From contig OU612070.1 in the NCBI GenBank assembly GCA_914767715.1, positions 7,765,501-7,829,500 of the forward strand: 64,000 bases of DNA, in the 5' to 3' direction. Source of the stretch: Membranipora membranacea (Eukaryota; Bryozoa; Gymnolaemata; Cheilostomatida; Membraniporidae). Under the pieces are notes generated by a model. It saw only the letters and a program-made list of their open reading frames with translations. It was not told where the DNA came from and did not search any database. Both the position numbers and the translations under genes were made by a program. Shown here piece by piece: positions 1 through 13,000 of this stretch (its first letter is position 1; every line of letters begins with the position of its first letter).

Positions 1-1077
1 TAGAAATGTCCACCTGTGGTGTATGAACCACCACCACGATCGTAAACTAACTCCCTTTCAGGATCCTGTTCGCCAGATAGCAGGCAAAAAATGAAGTTTC
101 AAAGTTATAATTGCCCAGTGCATGGTACTGTACCGATTGTTGTCGTTGAGGCCTAACACCTTTTTTTGTCCGGTGTTGCAACAAGTGCATTTAGTTGATT
201 AAATCAGGCTTATGCAGATTTACCAGGCACATAGATACTACTCTCTTCATTAAATTCACTTACATAATTGTTAATCAGGTTAGGCCCTGCTCTCTTCTCT
301 GACCAGGCTTACTCTCTCTCTGATTCATACGTCACTACAGAACTTAACCCTCAGATTTTCTGGCAAAAAAAGTCAGATTAATCACCAAAACGCACCCAAC
401 ATCCAAATCTGATTTAAATGTCCTGATTAATTGCCAAATTGGCCGATTTGATTGGTGATACTCATCAAAACTTAGTCTGTAACAATATTTGTTTTATGAT
501 AACTGCTCTGATAATAGTCCCGATTTCTGATTAAAGTAACTCCAATTACCAAATTTATGGAAATGAAGTTGATTATGGATGTTGCTCCACAGGATTATCC
601 CTACCAAAAAAATTTGGGGAATTCCTACCAAAGTTCCTAATGAGGATATTTGTCATGACTCTGTCATCGTGTTCTTCTCCTGTTTCTCTCCTTGTGTTCT
701 CCTCCTTCGATTTTCCACAAGTTTTCCCTCCGTGTTCTCCATGAGTTCTCCACAAGTCTCACATATCCTGAAGCCATCACGAGCACATATATCTTGACAG
801 CTGTAATGAAGAATGAATTTTGTGCTTGTCATGTGATTTTGTGGATCTTGTTAGGGGATTCAAAATAAACAATATGATCACTAATGGAGTGCTACGAGAT
901 ACCTAATTTGAGCTGTTTGAGTCATCAACACAACGAAGGTATGCCCGACCTGTTATGTACTGTCATTTTGCTGTGATGACACCCTGTTAACGGAATGGCA
1001 GTATTCATAACTGGCCCGACATAACCTGTGTCAAATATAAATACTATCACTGTGATGCTTTTGTTTTCCTATGGCAG
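1..1077 (+). other. Intron of the EHD gene (upstream part)
   Basis: This stretch precedes the first recognisable exon of the EHD-family gene and ends with an acceptor (pyrimidine-rich TTTTCCTATGGCAG). No frame in it resembles a protein. The earlier EHD exons, encoding the N-terminal helical and G-domain parts, must lie left of the window, so this is read as intron. That is inference from the missing N-terminus. Confidence 0.6.
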
Positions 1078-4000
1078 GTGCACGCATACATAATCTCAGA
1101 ACTGAAAAGTGAGATGCCGATGTTCTTCCACCGAGAGGCTACTAAGGATCGGCTCATCCGAGAGCTGAACTCTGTGTACAAAAAGATACAAAGAAAACAC
1201 AACATCAGCGCGGGAGACTTTCCTGACTGTCAGACTATGCAGAGAAAACTCAGGGCAAGTTTAACCATCAGTCTATCCTGGAGGAGTAGATATTAGCTAG
1301 AGATAGGTTTAGCTAGTTTGGGGTTGACTTAATGTTAGCTAGCACTATATTTTGGCTAGCTGAGGTGATAGACTATATAAAGTAAATGGTGAGTAAATGT
1401 TAGCTAGTCTTAAATTTGGCTATTTCCAGCACGTGCAAAATGGCCTAACTATTTCTCCTGTGGATACGTTACTCCTCTAGGGTGAATCTTTGTACTGGTG
1501 GAATCTTTTGACACCTACGCTCAACTGCTTGAGCAAACTCATGGGAATACCCATGCACGTAAAAATACACACCATAAATGACTAACTGTGGTATAGTTTG
1601 TATTAAAAACCTTCCATAAAAAGTTTTACCAGAGAAAGCTGTTACATTCTTAGCTGGGCATTGATGGCACGTTCACATAAATGTGATTCTTTAACTTGTG
1701 ATATTTTATGAAGCTGGCCTAGGCTACAAATTATTGTGAGGCATAAGATAGCAGTGTCTGAACTCAATCAACCACACACCATTACTATATCGGTTTTGTC
1801 TAGGTTATTTTGAGCGCTCAAATTTATAACCTGCATTTTTAATGCAAACAGAAAACATATAAGAACAGTATATTTTCGAGCTGAAGGTACCCTCATCATT
1901 TTATTTGAGCTTAGAGCCATTAAACTTCATACGAACGAACGGACAACTACATGAGAGCAATAACCACATTCACCAAATTCATTAAGTTTGTTGGCTCCAA
2001 ACTCAAATAAAACGATGATACCTTCAACTCCAAAAATAGTCAAATTATAGGTCTCTGGTCAAATCGGTATTGCAGCCAGCATGTTTAAACAACCACAATG
2101 AGTCACCTCTGGCAATGAACCAGACAGAAGCCTGGTCTCACATAGTCATAGAGATGGTAAAACTAATGCGCTGCCGCTAAACATTTATGTAATATATGTG
2201 TATACTTGGTCTGAAATCTCAGACAGTAAACTGAGTGGGGTTTGTGGTATTCTGTTGAAGGCTGCAGGTCACAGCCCAATTGAAGAGTGCCTGCTAAATT
2301 TGGATTCAGCATGACTGATAAAATAGAGTGTACACTGAACAATGTAAACCCGTTAACTCGATACCAGAAGCTAACTCAGATCTACTTCTGAGGCATTCCA
2401 ACCTATAGGAGGACAATTCCAAAAATGACAATTTGCTGAATTATTCACTGAACTCCCTACAATTAATCTAAATTATTGGGCTCTAAATATGAGCAGCTCT
2501 GTGGCTTCTTTTCATGAAGGTTGTTGGGTTTGGCTGGAAATCTCCATTATCACAAACCATCACTGAACTTTTCCTTAACCATTCATGGTAGGGATTGCCA
2601 ACGCAAACTTTAATATGATTGAGTGCCGTTTTAGCCGATTTCTTTGTCCAACTTGAAGAAAAAAATAACTATATATAGCCGTTTTATCAGTTTCATCTTA
2701 GGGATTAACTTAAATTATTATCAAACATCAAACACTCAATTATTCACCTTATACATAAAAATTTGAGCATTTTTTGTGATTTATCGATCAGTTTATCATG
2801 GGTGGCCATTTTGTAGTCATGGGACTGAACGTAATGACAGAATGTAATGAGCGTCTGATTTGGTGTAACCGGGAACTAGTTTTCCGCCTCATCTCACAAA
2901 GCTAAGTAATAAGAGTTTTGTGACATCCAATGTACCATTGGGTGATATTTTGCCGACTCACAATTTTCAGGTTCTGACCTCATCTTACGTACACTTTGGC
3001 TGATTATGCGAGGACAATTTTCACAAAGAACATTATAACCTTTTCCTTCTCAAATCTGGATTCTGTCACCGTTGCTTGCTATGATAGGTCGCGGCTGATT
3101 GTTTTCAGTTTTGATATTTACAGCAATTTCAAACAACAACATTATTGCGCCAGCCAGAAATATCACTTTTCTCTAGTAAATAGATTTATCTACCCAATTT
3201 ATTATAATAGAATGTAGTGGGAAGCCTTTTAAAAAACCACAAAATTAGAATTGAGTTGAGATATGCAAGTTGTTCAACCTGAACTGATTGAAAAAGGTAC
3301 ATTATCCCCTTACTTATAGCCATGCCTATTAAAATAAAAAAAAAGTTAATGAAAAGGTGTTTTGTTGTCTGAATATAACTATCAAATTCACGGAACTTTG
3401 CTAGTTTTTAATGGTGAATTGGGGTATAACTACACTATATATCAAATTTACGGAAACTCAACATGAAATACCAATTCTAATCTTTATTTTATTACTGTTG
3501 CTAATTCCTATTAATGTAACCTGGATTACATTATGCTTGTGCCGTTCAAGAGAGAGAGAGACGTATATTATATCTGCACACAACCAGTTTTGTTTTCGTA
3601 CCACAACAACCAAAAGGACAGATATAGCTAGCGTCACCCATCCCTGCATTTGTATTTTGAGCTCAAACTGTGTCGGGATAGCCGGTAGGGAAAGTGGTTG
3701 ATAATGAAATTCCACTACCGGCTATCCTGGCACAGTTTGAGCCTCTCTCTCTCTCTCTATCCCAGCACAGTTATGTGGGTGTGGGACATGACTTGACATG
3801 ACGTGCTCTCGGAAAATAACTCACTTACATTGATGACAGCGTCAGCCCTCGTTATCGGTGCTAAGTATCAGGTCATGTCTGTTATTCACTGAGGAAACTT
3901 TGAACATGTATATCGGATCTGTATTTTCCATTCAAAACATTGGTTTTATTCCTCTTTTAATTACAATTCTGATAAAAATATATATTCCACAACTTTGATC

Positions 4001-7000
4001 CAAGGCTTGTTAGGTGTTAAGTTTGCGTCGGAAAGAAATCGCAAAATAGGAAATTGGTTTTCTCTGTAAACAAGCTTGTAATAATATCAAGCTTGTTTTC
4101 ATGTAATTATCACAGAGTAAGGATATATCCTTACTCTGTGTTATTATCGGTTTCTCTACACACAACAAGCCAGATGGAAGATTCTGTCTTTCTGTTTGGC
4201 AGTTGGCCAACTGTTAAAATCTCTTGTTTAGACACATCAGCATTCAACAATGTAATGTCTATATTACATCAATTAGTAATTGGTATGTGGGTTTAGTAGT
4301 TTTGCATCCCGGATTGAGGAAGGGTGACTATCATGGATGTCAATTAACATTAAAACTCTTTTACTCTGCAGATATTACCTGGAACCTGATTAGTGGGTGG
4401 GAAACATCAAGCTCTTTCCCCACTAACTGCAGTAAAGCAACCCTGAATCACTTTGAGGTTTTATTTCAATAATGGTGGAAACTTTTGGTTCCTGATGATT
4501 TCATTCTTTTTTATACAGCCATCTTATGTCACAACATGTTCTTCAAATCATTGTCATTGTCATCACAGGTGCGCTAAAAATGGGAACACCTAAAAAGTGT
4601 GATTTGCATAGTTGATCCATAAAAAGACAAATTTCCAGTACTTGAGGGAGTATGTTGAACTGTATAATGGATCTTTGGTTACGTTAGCTTCTTTGTTTTG
4701 TGTCGTTGTCGTTAATGAGAGGCTTGAATATTTTTACTCATGTAGGCCCAGAGAGCTCCACCCATGTAATTAGTCGCATTGGTAACCCTGTGGTAGAGCG
4801 GTGGGACAGTTGCCTGGATTCTAAGGCGCTCTGGATAAATCATTATTATAACAACGGCATTATTATCCATACTTCCTAACCATTAGCTGTGTGTACCAGT
4901 AAGAGGCAATGCTCTCCTCAATGAGTTCTTAGTGCTTTGGTTTACTTTCTCAGTGACACGAAGATAATTTTATTATTCAATAACTTGTGGCTTATCTGTT
5001 GTACCACCCTCAGGGCGTAAAAAAAGCTTTATTATGCTAATCACGATCCAGGAAGGGGTTACAAGAGAGTGAAAGCCGGTTTTACTACGGCATGTGTCTG
5101 TATTAGTGCAAAAATCTGGTAATATTAGACATCAGCATAATGAGCTACCATCAATATGCTTCTCCATAAATCCAATTCATTGCCTAGTACTCATGAGCAA
5201 GTAAAAAACCGCTAACCGCAAAGTCTAACTAAACTAAAAAACACATCTCTGTGACACTAAAATAGTACCGCTAGGATAGTGAGCTTTGTGCTAATGGGCT
5301 GATGTACCAACATACTGTCTGCGGTTACATTAAAATTATAATATAAACCTTGGAGGACAGGGTATTGTTTTGATGTTGCACCAAGCTCTAGTTTTTTTAT
5401 AGACTGCAATGGAAGTGCAAACCTCTATGAAAAGTTAAGCATACCTATTTAATTTTTACTACCGTCATTTAAAGTCATCAGATGTCATAACCTCCGGGTT
5501 CTTATTCATTGTCATTTGATTGCTGTAGTTTCCCAAAGTATAGGAATACACTTCCTTGGTACCAAGGTTGTCAACGGAATTTCCAATTCAATAAGATCAC
5601 AGAAGAATTTTAATTTCTCAGAATTATCTAATAACTTCCTTTTTTTCAAAAATTTCACAACTTCAAATAACTCAAATCGGAATTAATGTCACATATTTTC
5701 AAAATATTCAATACAGACTAAATAGCTGTAGGGACCGTCTAAGCATGCTATCAAATTGCTGCCAAGTGAATAGCTCACTCTCCATATACTAACTGGTATC
5801 TCTCTTTTAAACAGGAATATGACTTTAGTCAGTTTAAGGGTCTTGACACAGCACTGATTGATGCTGTAGATGCCATGCTAACAGAAAGAATACCCACACT
5901 GATGTCTATGCTTCCCACAGAAGAGCTAGAGTTGAATACAGAAGATCTCAGTGGAGGTGTTTTTGATCTCATGTCCAATAGTCCATTTTCGTCTGGAGCG
6001 TCAGAGGGTTTGTATTATAGTCTATGGTTACCAATGGGGCATTAACATCAAACAGACAAGATTCTTCGAGTTACTTTATCAATGACCATTGAGCTCAATC
6101 TGATCACCATTTAACATGGCGGGTATCCAACCAACCATCTTTTATGCAAATCCAGCAGGTGCGCCTTGCCATAAATTCAGTGATTTGGATTTTACGACTG
6201 GCACAGGATCTCAGACTATTTGTTTTGGTCAGTGTTGACATACCTATCACCCTAAAATCTGATGACACTGTAGCACAACTGCAAATTTAGAACGGAAAAG
6301 CGTCACTAATCGGGATTAGCAATATAAATAAGTCTACCCTTCTAATTACATTTTTTGTGTCCACTATTTTAAAGTAAGACGCGTCCTCAGAATGTGTTTT
6401 TTTGCCTTCTGCGGTGAGATGATACAGCAGTATTAACCTGATAGGTTACTCATATCTGTCCCCTCCCTGCTATCTTATTATCTTAGGGCGGATGAACTAA
6501 GAGTCATCAAATTATCACCATGTCTTATAGTCCATGTGAAACCCTATATAGGTCAATATTGCTTTACTCATAATCTAGACCAAGTTTGGTCCATTTGCCG
6601 GCATTTGGAGCTGCTCACCTTCCACTGGTCAGGCTGCAGGCCTTTACCTTCGGCGTGACCAGTGGAAGGGAGCATCTGGAATGCAGGCAATTGGATAAAA
6701 CTTGATGTACTCATCATCATGCAGAGGTTTATTTCTTTGCAAATGCTCAAACAGAAATCAAACAAAATAGACTGAAAAAAGGGACTTGTACTTTTGATGT
6801 GAGCGAGAAATCGTTGCTGTTATGAGAGATATCATCAGCTGCTGATTTCTCGCTCAGTATTTTGACGTTTGTACCCGTAAACACAGCCTGCATTCTGGTG
6901 GGAATAATCTGATTTTTCCCTCTTTTGACTATAATATAGCAGCTAGCAGCTCGTGCGCAGTGTAAGTGCAAAATATAGAAACTGTGAAACTAATCTAGGG

Positions 7001-10000
7001 TGATGCCACTTTCAACCGGCCAAGTGCAGACTTGAGCTCTATGGATAATCGTCATCATGTTTCCTAAAGTCATCACAGGCCTCTTTCACATTACCTTACA
7101 TAGGAGAGACCGGTATAGGATTCCTGACCCGCTAATAAAATCCTTAAAAAGTCAGAAGAACAGACCAATGATCCTGATTTACCAACACAGACACAAATCA
7201 TCGGCCTGTGATGAGATGTTTCATGTTTGTGAGAGCTCAGACCAATCTCAGCTCTGAGAACCACACATTTGTGTCACATCAGGCTTCATATACGCCGGCC
7301 CTTTAATTGTGACGTAGGTACCTGTTTATACTTGCAGGAATAAACGAGGGTCAGTATGACAGCCATGATGAGTGGATCGTAGCCCGAAACATGACAGAAT
7401 ACAAGGAGAGCTTTGATAAGCTGTGTGGAGGCTCCACCAAGATCTCAGGCGCCAAGGCTAGAGTTGAGCTGGTAAGCATGTCAAAGCAGCTAACGTGCCT
7501 TACTAAGAGTCTAAAAACGGTGATCTGTAACATATTGTCTGCCCATGATGATTAAACTTTTCAAGGGTCAATCTACACAGTGGAATTTACTATAAGCCAG
7601 CACAGGCCCCTCATGGCCGACATAGTAAGCACTCCTCCGTTTCTAGATCTTCCTCTAAAGACTGGTTGAGGGCGAAATAACTGTGATACAAAGGCAAACC
7701 TATGCGTAGTTGATACATGCATGGCCGTGTGCCATATCCTCTCTTACCCTTGGAATTCCTATTAATTCCCCAAAGGCTTTGACATATTCGAGCGTAAACT
7801 TTGAATGCCTACAACTACCTTTTGATAACCCCGTGTGTATCGCACAGGTTTGTTTTTGTGTGGGTGCACCAATGCCAAGTATAAATATTGATACCCTGGA
7901 TGCCGATCGATCGAGCCAAAACCTGGCTGATATGCACTGAGTTTGTCTACTGGTACTGTCCGAAAGAGTAGATGAACACTTTTGAGTTTTTGCCTTCAAG
8001 AAAAAACCTATTATGGCAAGTTTTGACAGTTGGTACCAGCAAAAATTGTGTTTTGGCCCTTCAATCGCTTAGCTCAAAATCGCATCAATCAAACATCTGC
8101 GGATTAAGACACCATGGCATGTTTTTTTTATGGATTTGTGGGCTATTACATCATTAGATTTTTGTCTATGATGGGTTTGAATTCTTTGCGGTATTTTTGA
8201 GATAAGGTAGTAACAAAAATGGCTGCCTGGATAGGGGTTTGTGGAAATGCTAAGCAAGATTCGACGAGACAAAATTCTTTTAGGCTTTTAAAAAGTCAAA
8301 ACAATCTGTTTCTTGTTTTGGGAAGAAAACGGTGTTTTGATCAATTGCACTGCTTCCACCGATTCTTTGTTACCTCAATGCTCAACCTGATAACTCACAA
8401 TAATCTGATTGACATGTTTTGACTCTAAAACCAAAACAGATCAAACCTAGAAACAGGAAACAAAGTAGATCTGCTCTTTGGAGGCCGGTGCTGATTGAGT
8501 TCACATGTAAATGAGCAGCTCTCATTACCTCAGTTAATGTTGTCTAAACCTGAGTGATGATTAGTCAGCTGACGTCATACAGTCGTATAGAATGGATCAC
8601 CTCCACAACACCTATCTATAGTCAGGCAATTCAACATTTGGTGTAAATGAAGGGCGTCGCCATCCGGATTCATATCTAGCTGAACGCATATTTAGGGCTG
8701 TTTATATTCACAAAAGAGATCAGGCCTTGTATGGTTTTGCAACAGACTGCCTGTGTGTTTAGTTGAGAATAAAGCATGATTTTTTTCAGATCTTAGTAAT
8801 TAGCGATATATGATCTATCCGTTAATCCGAGTAGATTCCACAGCTATTAATCCCTGTCACACATGCATTATGGGGAACAGCTGGAGTTCAGAGCGCAGAA
8901 GAATCAGCATATGTCAGGCCAGTAGTTCTAGGGGAGGAGGAAGCTAAATTCAGTGACCTAAAGCACTATAACTGGACAATCCATGTCAGAATCAGCTCCT
9001 CTGTGATTTCCATTTGCTAATTATAAGCCTTAATTGCTTGGGGAAGAGCTTACAGCACCCTTCCTGGTGATGCTTCGGACTCGCCGCGGACTTTTGCCTC
9101 CCCTACCATATTACTAAACTACGGCCCTGTATGTTATATTTCCTTATCCCCTTGAGCTGCTCACACCAGGCCCCACCTGATGATCACAAGAGATTTTCTA
9201 GGATTTGTGACAGATTTATTACAGTTGAGTAACACCAGCGGATTTCCAAATCTAGCACAACAGCTAAATGCTAAATAACTGAAATAAATCGCCCTTCTAC
9301 TTCACAGTAATCTCCATGGGAATTTTGGGCTAATAAAACAACATGTGTCCCTGAGAACAACAAGCTTTGTGACATTACCAGAATGAGATGTAAAGGAGGG
9401 TGAGGGACAGGGCAAAGAGATAGCGGGATATTTATTGGAATAGTGAAATATAACAACACACAGGTGGCAGAGATGTAGCGTCCATTCAAAATGATAAAAT
9501 ATGAAAGTTGTGCCACTTCCCGTATCTGGAATTTGGTTTCGATCAGAGACTTAATAATATGGATTTGATGGATAAATGTCAATTTGATGAGTCTTAAAAT
9601 TTGTGAATAAAAAAGTTTGCAACCACAGAAGCAGCCAAGCATACGACAGGACGCTCAAAGTAGCCGTATTATAATCAGGTGTGCCTTCGATCTACTTGTT
9701 AGTTGTGGGCAGGGGGGAGACGATTAATCCTCTACTGATTGGTAACCTTTGTGACAGGTTCATTAAGAGGCCTGTGAAACACTTCTCTGCACTAAATGTT
9801 CCAGTTGATTTTGAAATCACCTCCATTGTTTGATTCAGGTATTTCAACAGCGTTTTTTCCACCACCATGAGAGTATGAAGTGAATTCTGGTACATGTTTT
9901 TGGCTTGGGCATATTATGTGGAAACCATTTCGGGTACTTCATCTTTATGCAACATCTCTGTTGTGGCTATTAGTTAGAGTACTGGTTCTAAGTTTTACAT

Positions 10001-13000
10001 CATCAGTTTCTGACAAGCTCATTATAAGCTTCGAGACTGGATAGAAATGCACTTGGTGACCTTAATTGGTAATTGTACGCATCAGAACACTCTACAGCCA
10101 TCGGAATTTATTGTTATGTGTTTTCACATCATCTTTTGGGCTTATGCGGTTCGGTTCGACTCATGTGGTTGGCATTTACTATCATACTGTCACTTTGTTG
10201 TGGTAAATTCACCAAAATATAATTTGGTCTAGATCAACTTGACTAAGAAAGATAGGTGGTCAGTTTGCTGTCAGATCGTTTTTCCTTTAGGGTTCCTAAT
10301 AAGGCCAAACCCTCACCAAATCCGGTGGAATACACTCCATGGTGAATTGTATTGACTAGGTTTTCAATCACTCTAATAAATCACGATAAAACAAATCTGA
10401 TATGGCTTCATTGTGGGCTTTTTTCAGCTGTTTACATGTATGTTTCTAAAATTAGCTTTTCTCCTGTCCCTTAATGGGTCTTGAGTAGGACCATGTTTCC
10501 ATGGATTGGTTTGGAATTAAATAAATGACACAATAAAGGTTACAAATAATTGTGCTAAGTCATAGAGTTATTATATAGTATATAATAAGTAGCGAAACTG
10601 TGACCAATGTGATGATTCTCCGGAACTCGACAATGTATGTTTCCATCACAAAAATGAGTGAAACCTATTTTTGACATGGAAGTAACACCATGCTACATCT
10701 TCCATTAGTAAGGGAGGGCCAACAGTCATTTGTACTCAACTACCGGCACTTAGTAATAATGATAACTGACATTTCTTCCAAAAAAACATGGGTTTTAACC
10801 AGAATCTATAGTGCATATGGTTATGTCTGACTTGTTCTATGACATATTATTGTAAATGAGCTTACATCAGCTAATAATCCAGGTCACAATAAATCTCCCA
10901 TTGTTCCTGCATTCAATTTGTTACAAGAGTTCATCCACAAAGCTGACAGGCCCTCAAAGGTTTCACCAAACTGACAAGCACCTTTTGTTATCTTGTCTGC
11001 TGTCAGTGCAAAATAAAATCATTCATTTTTTTCAAACTAAATGAAGCGCTTCAATGAAGTGCTTCAATCGTACCTAAAGATTGCCAATACTGGTCTGCTG
11101 CGTCATCGAGTAATTACTCCCGTTTTTGCCGAGTTACAACATGTTTTCTCCTCCCACAAGTAGAAGAAACAGCAGAAAAAATATAAAACTATTCCTGGAG
11201 GTATAAAAAAAAAGTTAGTCGGATTGTTCTAAAGAAACAACCATGGATTGATAATCTACAAGAAAATTAGCTTATGGGCTTAAACTGATTATAATTAAAT
11301 AATCCCTCCTGCCAATTACTTTACAGGCCTAGAACCAGAACAGACCAGATTCCTTTCTGCCCCACATCAATGGCTGTGAATTAGTATCAACCAGCATATT
11401 TAAAGTGTTATGTTTTGAATAGAGTCCTACCATAGAACCTACGCGTTGAGCTCGTCTAGACACGGGGGGGGGGGGGGTTTGGTCCGTTCCCCCCCAGTGT
11501 GACCTCATAATCACACTACGCTGTGGTCTATGTGATGATCTTATATAAGGGTACTCTATTGAGGACATTCAAACAAAATTGCGGAAAAATGCACCGAACA
11601 TAAACCACCTTATTGTACTTTAAATCTCTCATCTCTCATCCTACAGGGCATTCAGTGACATTGTGACTGAAGCGATTATTTTCTGAACCCAGCCCGATTG
11701 TGGTAAAGCAAAGAAATGCTTTAATTATGGCTTATGGCAATTATATGAAATAAAAATATTCTGATGCAAAAAAAATTGGTAAAAGATGACAATTATTAAG
11801 ACATGGTTTACTTGACACTTAGTTACTGGCACGTATCCAATTATTTATCCAGCTTTTTCGGTCAGTGGCAGTTGGCCACAATAGATGGAATCACTTCCAC
11901 AAATACAGTTTTGAAACCTTTGGTCAATCAGTATGCCGCTCCATGACTGCTTTGTGTGAATAACTCAGGGTAATAATACACCCAATGATTGCTGATCCAT
12001 GTTACTGGTTTAGACTTCAGCAGGCGTGTTCTCTATCAATTTTGCCTAGGCACCACGCTGGGTGACTTACAGTTGCTTAAAAGTCCAATGTTCTTATAGT
12101 GGCTTCCTAGCCTTGTGACACGGCTCCTCTTTGTTTTGGATGGTAGGCTACCCTCCCAACCAAAAACAGTAGCTGTGTGACAAGGCTAGTAGCTCCCTGC
12201 CTCGTGACAAGGCTAGTAGCTCCCTCCCGCCTTACAAGGCTAGTAGCTCCCTGCTTTCATCTTATTGAGATAGAGTAGACATGGATCAAGTTTGATCCAT
12301 AATGCCAGCAGTCTGGTCATTGCTATTCTACTGGTGAGCCGCCGCCACCGGCGGCTCAAACCCTAAATGTAGGCAAATTGGTTCTTGCTTGATCTAGAGT
12401 ACACACTAGCTAGACAGTCCTTTACTGTATTACATTGGAGCACTGGAGCTATATCCAGGAAAAGAAATCATATCTCAGATCAAAAAATAACTGTTGTGTT
12501 TTTATCTGTGGTACTTATTATGGATTAGGGATTACAGACTAATAGATTTTAGATAAAAGTTATCATCATAGCTCTAATTTAGATTGCACTCAATGTATTA
12601 TTGTAAAGATAAATAGATTTATAGAATTGGCATGTTATCAATCAATAGAGCTGATTAGATGATAGATTTTATAGACGCTCCCAGCATTATTTCGAAAAGG
12701 GGCCTTTCAAGATACAAGGCTAAGTATGAGGCCTAGTATGAGCCCCCCCCCCCCAAATCTTACCCCCCCTTGCTAATCCAACTCTTATGCTAAAACTATG
12801 GCGAACATCACATACAAAGTTATCGTACCTTTTATTGATCTGCTTCTTATATTACAGATGAAATCACACCTACCTAACACAGAGCTGGCTCTGATCTGGA
12901 GGCTAGCTGATGTAGATGGTGATGGTTATCTAGATCTAGAGCAATGGGCTTTAGCCAATCACCTCGTCAGAGTAAGACTAGAAGGTCATCAGTTACCGCA

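Larger units (their letters stand above)
1255..5814 (+). other. EHD intron with GC donor, MITE and inverted repeats
   Basis: This 4.56-kb intron starts with GCAAGT and ends with AAACAG. I see no coding sequence in it. It holds an inverted repeat at about 1868-2040, a MITE at 3661-3742, a perfect 30-bp palindrome at 4111-4140, and a SINE-like stretch near 4775-4850. Confidence 0.7.
7472..12857 (+). other. Last EHD intron (5.4 kb), no coding content seen
   Basis: This intron starts GTAAGC and ends ATTACAG. Several short open frames occur on both strands, but none resembles a known domain or has adjoining splice partners. It contains a G14/C7 hairpin-prone tract near 11464-11495, a three-copy minisatellite at 12176-12256, and a C12 run at 12743-12754. 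Confidence 0.65.

Noticed and set aside
4775-4850. Functional tRNA gene
   Set aside because: Only an A-box-like part is visible, with no T arm or acceptor stem pairing.
9271-9642. 123-codon open frame on the minus strand
   Set aside because: It lies inside the last EHD intron, has a low-complexity hydrophobic composition with no known motif, and has no splice or promoter support; chance openness is more likely.
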